From Nostoc sp. FACHB-973 (GTDB lineage: Bacteria; Cyanobacteriota; Cyanobacteriia; Cyanobacteriales; Nostocaceae), in the NCBI RefSeq assembly GCF_014698115.1, contig NZ_JACJSJ010000063.1, positions 1 to 47,770 on the forward strand: DNA of 47,770 nt. Reading direction: 5' to 3'. The notes below the pieces were generated by a model. The model did not search any database, was not told the DNA's origin, and worked only from the letters and a program-made list of their open reading frames with translations. Shown here one piece after another: positions 43,464 through 47,770 of this stretch. The translations under genes and the position numbers were made by a program. Numbering within the stretch: the stretch's first letter is position 1; each line of letters opens with the position of its first letter.

Positions 43464-44558
43464 GTGCCCAAATCCCCTAAATATTTGCTGATTGGATCAA
43501 CCGAGACTTACAGCGGTAAATCTGCAACTGTTCTGGGTTTGTCTCATCAGCTACAGCAAAAAGGACTGGATATAGCCTACGGTAAACCGCTCGGTACGTG
43601 TTTAAATTCGTCTAGCGGAACTTTAATTGAGGAAGATGTCCAGTTCATCGCTCTTAGCCTCAATTTGCCGGAAAACCGTGTTGCACCTACAATGCTGGCT
43701 TTGGATGAACTAAATGTGCAAAAACGCTTGCGTGGGGAGGACAAAACCAATTATCAGCAGTCGCTATTACAGCAATATTCGCAAATGTCGCCTGGAGATT
43801 TGGTATTGCTAGAGGGACCTGGTGATTTGTATGAAGGCAATCTGTTTGACTTATCTTTGCTACAACTGGCTGAAGTATTGGATGCTGGCGTGCTGTTAGT
43901 AACCCGCTATAAATCTTTGCTTTCAGTTGAAGCATTATTGGCTGCTAAGCAACGTGTAGGCGATCGCTTGATTGGTGTCGTCATCAATGATATCCCTGTG
44001 GCACAACTAAAAGCGGTTGACACTCTGCTGCGCCCGTTTTTGGAACAGCAGGATATTCCAGTATTGGGAATGCTACCAAACAGCGATTTACTTCGGAGTG
44101 TCAGCGTTGGCGAACTCGTTAAGCAATTAAAAGCTGACGTTCTGTGTCGCAACGATCGCCTAGATTTGTTGGTGGAAAGTCTGGCAATTGGAGCGATGAA
44201 TGTCAACTCGGCTGTGAAATATTTCCGCAAACGCCGGAATATGGCAGTTGTAACAGGAGGCGATCGCGTGGAAATTCAGCAAGCTGCTTTGGAAACTTCT
44301 ACCCAATGTTTAATTCTCACCGGGCAACTACCACCTCCACCGTTCATTCTCAGTCGCGCTGAAGAACTAGAAATTCCCATTTTATCCGTTGACTTAGACA
44401 CCCTCACCACAGTCGAAATTGTTGACCGCACTTTTGGTCAAGTCCGCCTCCACGAGCCGATTAAGGTTCAGTATATTCGCCAGCTGATGGTTGAGCATTT
44501 TGACATTGAGCGTCTGTTATCTAAACTCGGTTTAACTCCCGCAACGGCTTTGTCTTAG
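43464..44558 (+). CDS. BioD-like P-loop/DRTGG domain protein
   Basis: 364 residues, GTG start. The N-terminal BioD-like ATPase domain has the P-loop GSTETYSGKSAT (12-23) and VLLVTRYKSLLSVEALL, and the C-terminal DRTGG domain has VTGGDRVEIQQAALETSTQC and ILTGQLPPPPFI. This pair is the N-terminal regulatory module of long phosphotransacetylases, here without a catalytic Pta part. Probably a regulator or metabolite sensor. Confidence 0.85.
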   Translation: MPKSPKYLLIGSTETYSGKSATVLGLSHQLQQKGLDIAYGKPLGTCLNSSSGTLIEEDVQFIALSLNLPENRVAPTMLALDELNVQKRLRGEDKTNYQQSLLQQYSQMSPGDLVLLEGPGDLYEGNLFDLSLLQLAEVLDAGVLLVTRYKSLLSVEALLAAKQRVGDRLIGVVINDIPVAQLKAVDTLLRPFLEQQDIPVLGMLPNSDLLRSVSVGELVKQLKADVLCRNDRLDLLVESLAIGAMNVNSAVKYFRKRRNMAVVTGGDRVEIQQAALETSTQCLILTGQLPPPPFILSRAEELEIPILSVDLDTLTTVEIVDRTFGQVRLHEPIKVQYIRQLMVEHFDIERLLSKLGLTPATALS

Positions 44559-44672
44559 CATCTTTATGTCTGAAAATTGAAAAATTGTAGCAATGTCTAA
44601 CTCAGGTTTGCCTCGCACCTACACGCTCTTTGGTAGAATATCTGGGTCGTTTAATCTGATGCATGTCTATCT

Positions 44673-45176
44673 TTGAGCCAGTCAACAGACCTTATTAACG
44701 TAGATACATTAGCGCAAGAACTGGCGACAATCCAGCAAACGGGTTCTAAAAGAATCGCCTTGCTGGGTTCTCGTCATGTGCCGATTACGCATCAGAATCT
44801 TATTGAAATGATGACTTATGCCCTAGTTTTATCGGGTAATCGGATCATCACTTCTGGTGCTATAGGTACAAATTCTGCTGCCATCCGGGGAGCAACGCGA
44901 GCCGATCCAAACTTGTTAACGGTGATTCTACCCCAAAGCTTGGAACGCCAGCCTTTTGAATCCCGCCAACAACTAGAGCAGGTAATGCATTTAGTGGAAA
45001 ATCCCAGTAATGATAATCTGTCTCTTGCAGAAGCTAGTTACCTGTGCAACAAGGAAATTGTCTCTCGTTGCCAGCAACTGATTTGCTTCGCGTTTCACGA
45101 CAGCCGCACTTTGTTGCAAACTTGTCAAGATGCAGAAGAACAAAGAAAAGTGGTGACACTCTTCTACTTCGATTAG
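44673..45176 (+). CDS. DprA/LOG-like Rossmann protein
   Basis: 167 residues, TTG start. ALLGSRHVPITHQNLIEMMT and LVLSGNRIITSGAIGTNSAA resemble the nucleotide-binding part of the DprA (Smf) family, but it is much shorter than DprA and lacks a DNA-binding tail. Annotated in cyanobacteria, as I recall, as DNA recombination-mediator-like. Role uncertain. Confidence 0.7.
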   Translation: MSQSTDLINVDTLAQELATIQQTGSKRIALLGSRHVPITHQNLIEMMTYALVLSGNRIITSGAIGTNSAAIRGATRADPNLLTVILPQSLERQPFESRQQLEQVMHLVENPSNDNLSLAEASYLCNKEIVSRCQQLICFAFHDSRTLLQTCQDAEEQRKVVTLFYFD

Positions 45177-45414
45177 TCATTTGTCATTTGTCCTCTCTTA
45201 CAAAGTTCCGTACACTGGGGGATGGCGGAGCCAGACGTTGGGGGACACGGCTTAGCTACGCTATTGCCGGAAGCCGGCATACCCTGCTGCGGGATCTTGC
45301 TACAGACTTTGCCCTTTGTGCTTTGTCCTAGTTTGTGTTGAGCAGAGCAAAACACGTCTATGTATTTGACCAATGACGAATGACTAATGACCAATGACTA
45401 ATGACTAATAACTA

Positions 45415-45810
45415 ATGATAATTTTTTTGTACTCGATCGCTGCTGCTGCCGTTCTAATTTACGTGCCATTTTTGGTAGTAGCTTATGCCCGTGTGCGTGT
45501 TGGGTACGATCTCTCTGCCCCTCGGGCTATGTTTGATAAATTGCCACCATACGCTCAAAGAGCCACCTGGGCACATCAGAACTCCTTTGAAGCGTTTATG
45601 GTATTTGCCGCAGCCGCATTCATGGCATACGTAACTGGTGTAAATTCTTCTACAGCAGCAGCGGCTGCGATCGCTTTTGTGGCTGCCCGTTTTCTTTACT
45701 CAATTTTTTATATTTTGAATATACCCCTTTTGCGATCGCTAATGTTTGGCATTGGCTCCCTTGGCTCTGCTATTCTCATATTCCTGAGCATCATCCAAGC
45801 TAGTAGTTAA
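45415..45810 (+). CDS. MAPEG family membrane protein
   Basis: 131 residues, four hydrophobic segments. MAPEG motif area: APRAMFDKLPPYAQRATWAH, QNSFEAFMVFAAA, and RFLYSIFYILNIPLLRSLMF. Family members bind glutathione and act in eicosanoid/xenobiotic metabolism; the bacterial role is unknown. Confidence 0.88.
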   Translation: MIIFLYSIAAAAVLIYVPFLVVAYARVRVGYDLSAPRAMFDKLPPYAQRATWAHQNSFEAFMVFAAAAFMAYVTGVNSSTAAAAAIAFVAARFLYSIFYILNIPLLRSLMFGIGSLGSAILIFLSIIQASS

Positions 45811-45826
45811 TTGGGGAGTGGTGAGT

Positions 45827-45964
45827 GGGGACTGGGGACTGGGGACTGGGGACTGGGGACTGGGCGATAAGGGAGATGAGGAAGAATAATAACTCCTCAC
45901 TCCTAACTCCTAACTCCTCACGCGGCTCATTGCCCCGCTACCGCTAACAGCACTCCCAATGCCC
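45827..45964. repeat. GGGGACT repeats plus dispersed repeat copy
   Basis: GGGGACT array at 45827-45864, then AGGGAGATGAGGAAGAATAA and TAACTCCTCACGCGGCTCATTGCCCCGC, shown in pieces, matching the copy at 38190-38287. Confidence 0.8.
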
Positions 45965-46014
45965 CATACCCCATCTAAAATCTAAAATCCAAAATCTAAA
46001 ATCCAAAATACTCT

Positions 46015-46506
46015 ATGGCTTCTACTTTTTCCTTTGACATTGTGAGCGACTTTGACCAACAAGAATTGGTTAACGCTGTCGATCAAGTTGCGCGAGAAAT
46101 CAAAAGCCGTTATGACCTCAAAGATACTCAAACTACCGTTGAGTTGGCTGAAGAAAGCATTAATGTTAGTACTGACAGCGAGTTTACCTTAGATTCTGTA
46201 CACAACATCCTGCGGGAAAAAGCCGCTAAGCGTAATCTCTCTCAGAAAATCTTTGATTTTGGGAAAATTGAATCAGCAAGCGGTAACCGCGTGCGTCAAG
46301 AAATTAAACTCAAAAAAGGCATCAGTCAAGAAATCGCCAAACAAATTTCCAAATTGATTCGTGACGAATTCAAAAAGGTACAAGCCTCAATTCAAGGTGA
46401 CGCTGTACGGGTTTCTGCCAAATCTAAAGATGACTTGCAAGTTGTTATTGTGCGGCTAAAACAAGAAGACTATCCTGTGGCTTTGCAATTTACAAATTAT
46501 CGGTAA
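46015..46506 (+). CDS. yajQ: YajQ family nucleotide-binding protein
   Basis: 163 residues with the YajQ pattern: STFSFDIVSDFDQQELVNAV, SRYDLKDTQTTVEL, REKAAKRNLSQKIFDFGK, GNRVRQEIKLKKGI and VQASIQGDAVRVSAKSKDDL. Homologues bind cyclic di-GMP. Typical full length. Confidence 0.95.
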   Translation: MASTFSFDIVSDFDQQELVNAVDQVAREIKSRYDLKDTQTTVELAEESINVSTDSEFTLDSVHNILREKAAKRNLSQKIFDFGKIESASGNRVRQEIKLKKGISQEIAKQISKLIRDEFKKVQASIQGDAVRVSAKSKDDLQVVIVRLKQEDYPVALQFTNYR

Positions 46507-46512
46507 AAGGGA

Positions 46513-46617
46513 TTGGGGACTGGGGACTGGGGACTGGTTATTAATTCTTATCCCTCACTCCCTCATCTCCCTCATCTCCCTCATCTCCCCAATCCCCAAT
46601 CCCCAATCCCCAGTCCC
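46513..46617. repeat. GGGGACT and CCCTCATCT/CCCCAAT repeats
   Basis: A GGGGACT run at 46513-46537 faces CATCTCCCTC and CCCCAATC runs at 46553-46617 on the other side of the convergent yajQ and GST genes; the two could fold together. Confidence 0.8.
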
Positions 46618-46619
46618 TT

Positions 46620-47177
46620 TTACGTTCTTGCACCGATAGTTTTTTGAAATGCCGGACGTTCAGTCAATTGCTTCATATAATTCAACACCGCGGGGTAAGG
46701 GCTGAGGTCTAGTTTTAGAAGCATGGGAATGTAGTTCAAAACAGAACCCACTGCCACATCAGCAACAGTGAATTCATTGCCCAGCAAAAAAGGTTGTTTA
46801 CTGAAAATTTCATTTAAGGTAGTCAACAAACGTGGTATTTGGCGATCGCGATTTGCTTCTACCAAAACTGCTGTAGTGAGGGTGGAATTGGCAAATAACA
46901 CCCACTGGTAAATCACAGCACGTTCTTCTAATGAAACTGGAGCTTTTCCATACTTATCCGTCAGATAGAGCAAAATTGCCCCAGATTCCCAAAGCTGAAA
47001 ATCTCCATCAACAATTCCTGGAACTCTTGCAAATGGATTAATTGTCAAATACTCAGGCTGGAGGTGTTCACCCGCCTGCATATCAAGCTTGACGAATTCG
47101 TAGGGAACTTCTAGTTCCTCTAAATACCAATGAACTATGGAAGCTCGACTACGAGCGCTACCGTAAAGTTTTAGCAT
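46620..47177 (-). CDS. glutathione S-transferase
   Basis: 185 residues. Thioredoxin-fold N-terminus MLKLYGSARSRASIVHWYLE, INPFARVPGIVDGDFQLWES with the cis-proline and Ser, then a C-terminal helical domain with FTVADVAVGSVLNYIPM. A small GST. It lies 6 bp past the end of the next minus-strand gene, so they may be an operon. Confidence 0.93.
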   Translation of the reverse strand: MLKLYGSARSRASIVHWYLEELEVPYEFVKLDMQAGEHLQPEYLTINPFARVPGIVDGDFQLWESGAILLYLTDKYGKAPVSLEERAVIYQWVLFANSTLTTAVLVEANRDRQIPRLLTTLNEIFSKQPFLLGNEFTVADVAVGSVLNYIPMLLKLDLSPYPAVLNYMKQLTERPAFQKTIGART

Positions 47178-47183
47178 AATTAC

Positions 47184-47648
47184 CTAAAGAACTTTGTGAG
47201 TGTGAGAATGTTGCTTAACGTTATCTTCTTTAGTAATAACTCTAGTGGCATTTAGCACCCGCTTACGGTCAACGGAATACTTGAATTCAGTGTACGTTGT
47301 ACCCAAGGGAATGAGGGATTTTGCAGACTCACGACGCTTGTAAGTACGAGCTGCTGCAAACACCCGTGGTATAAACTCCTCACCGAACTGAGCCGACTGT
47401 GGAAAGCCATCTGGCACAAATTGTGAATCGCCATCGAGGACAGCTCCCAAAGTTGTTGCATAAGCCAGCTTGTACGAGGTAGGAATGCCCTTTAGCAGCG
47501 CTTCCAAAGCCGCAGAGGGAATCGGTTCTATAACTTCAATTTGATAAACTTCTCCATCTTCCTTGATGAAGCAGGTTGCCAAGCCGATAACAATGTAATC
47601 ATCGGTTGCGAGATCGGGGGCATTGGGATAAGAAATTGCGGTTGTCAT
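47184..47648 (-). CDS. conserved cyanobacterial hypothetical protein
   Basis: 154 residues from the ATG at 47648 (MTTAISYPNAPDLATDDYIV); 47663 is a weaker upstream start. VIGLATCFIKEDGEVYQIEV and EPIPSAALEALLKGIPTSYK are well folded but unknown to me. It has a His-rich C-terminus (KQHSHTHKVL). Upstream of the GST gene and likely co-transcribed. Confidence 0.75.
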   Translation of the reverse strand: MTTAISYPNAPDLATDDYIVIGLATCFIKEDGEVYQIEVIEPIPSAALEALLKGIPTSYKLAYATTLGAVLDGDSQFVPDGFPQSAQFGEEFIPRVFAAARTYKRRESAKSLIPLGTTYTEFKYSVDRKRVLNATRVITKEDNVKQHSHTHKVL

Positions 47649-47770
47649 CAGAAAATTTCTCAAAAATTAAGGATTGGGGAACTCGGGGCCCCCACGACCA
47701 AAGGGAGTGGGGATTAGGGGCAATGGGGATTGGGAATTAGGAAGAATTTCTGCTCCTCTGCTCGCCTGCT

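Overview
The window comes from a filamentous, probably heterocyst-forming cyanobacterium (Nostocales-like). The signs are abundant HIP1 octamers (GCGATCGC), heptanucleotide tandem repeats of the GGGGACT type, cyanobacterial conserved hypothetical genes, and above all a type V-K CRISPR-associated transposon (CAST). No species is claimed.

Left flank (1-4113, chromosome): a TetR regulator, a class I methyltransferase of the Rv2258c type, about 1 kb of repeat-rich non-coding DNA, a small ORF overlapping a Uma2-family gene, and a decayed REP-associated tyrosine transposase (RAYT).

CAST (about 4114-36394, 32.3 kb). Both ends carry related, inversely oriented terminal repeats and are flanked by the direct repeat ACATTAAACG. 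Next to the left end lies tnsB-tnsC-tniQ. Next to the right end lie cvkR (divergent repressor), cas12k, tracrRNA, a three-repeat CRISPR array and a separate homing crRNA. The homing spacer (17 nt) is identical to part of the tRNA-Arg(CCG) gene just outside the right end, with a GTN-type PAM. The element boundary lies about 62 bp from that PAM, as reported for V-K insertion.

The roughly 25 kb of cargo has four blocks: (i) small unknown genes and a ribbon-helix-helix protein; (ii) an exported protease cluster with three TPR-CHAT proteins, a caspase-family protein, a membrane TPR protein and a secreted TPR protein; (iii) a stray TniQ zinc-ribbon fragment and a Panacea/MazF-like toxin-antitoxin pair; (iv) a minus-strand run of hsdR-hsdM-hsdS followed by an AAA ATPase and a PLD-like protein, lying directly downstream of cvkR.

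Right flank (36395-47770, chromosome): tRNA-Arg, an M23 peptidase, a small membrane protein, trmFO, an alpha/beta hydrolase, a cyclic-nucleotide-binding protein, a Lin0512-family protein, a BioD-like/DRTGG protein, a DprA-like protein, a MAPEG protein, yajQ, a glutathione S-transferase and a conserved hypothetical gene. The heptanucleotide repeats and a roughly 70-bp dispersed repeat are seen only outside the CAST, which fits a recently acquired element.

The most interesting content is the complete CAST with readable homing logic, a homing repeat that fits the tracrRNA better than the array repeats do, an exported caspase/CHAT cluster as transposon cargo, and a possible undescribed AAA ATPase-PLD module beside a type I restriction system.
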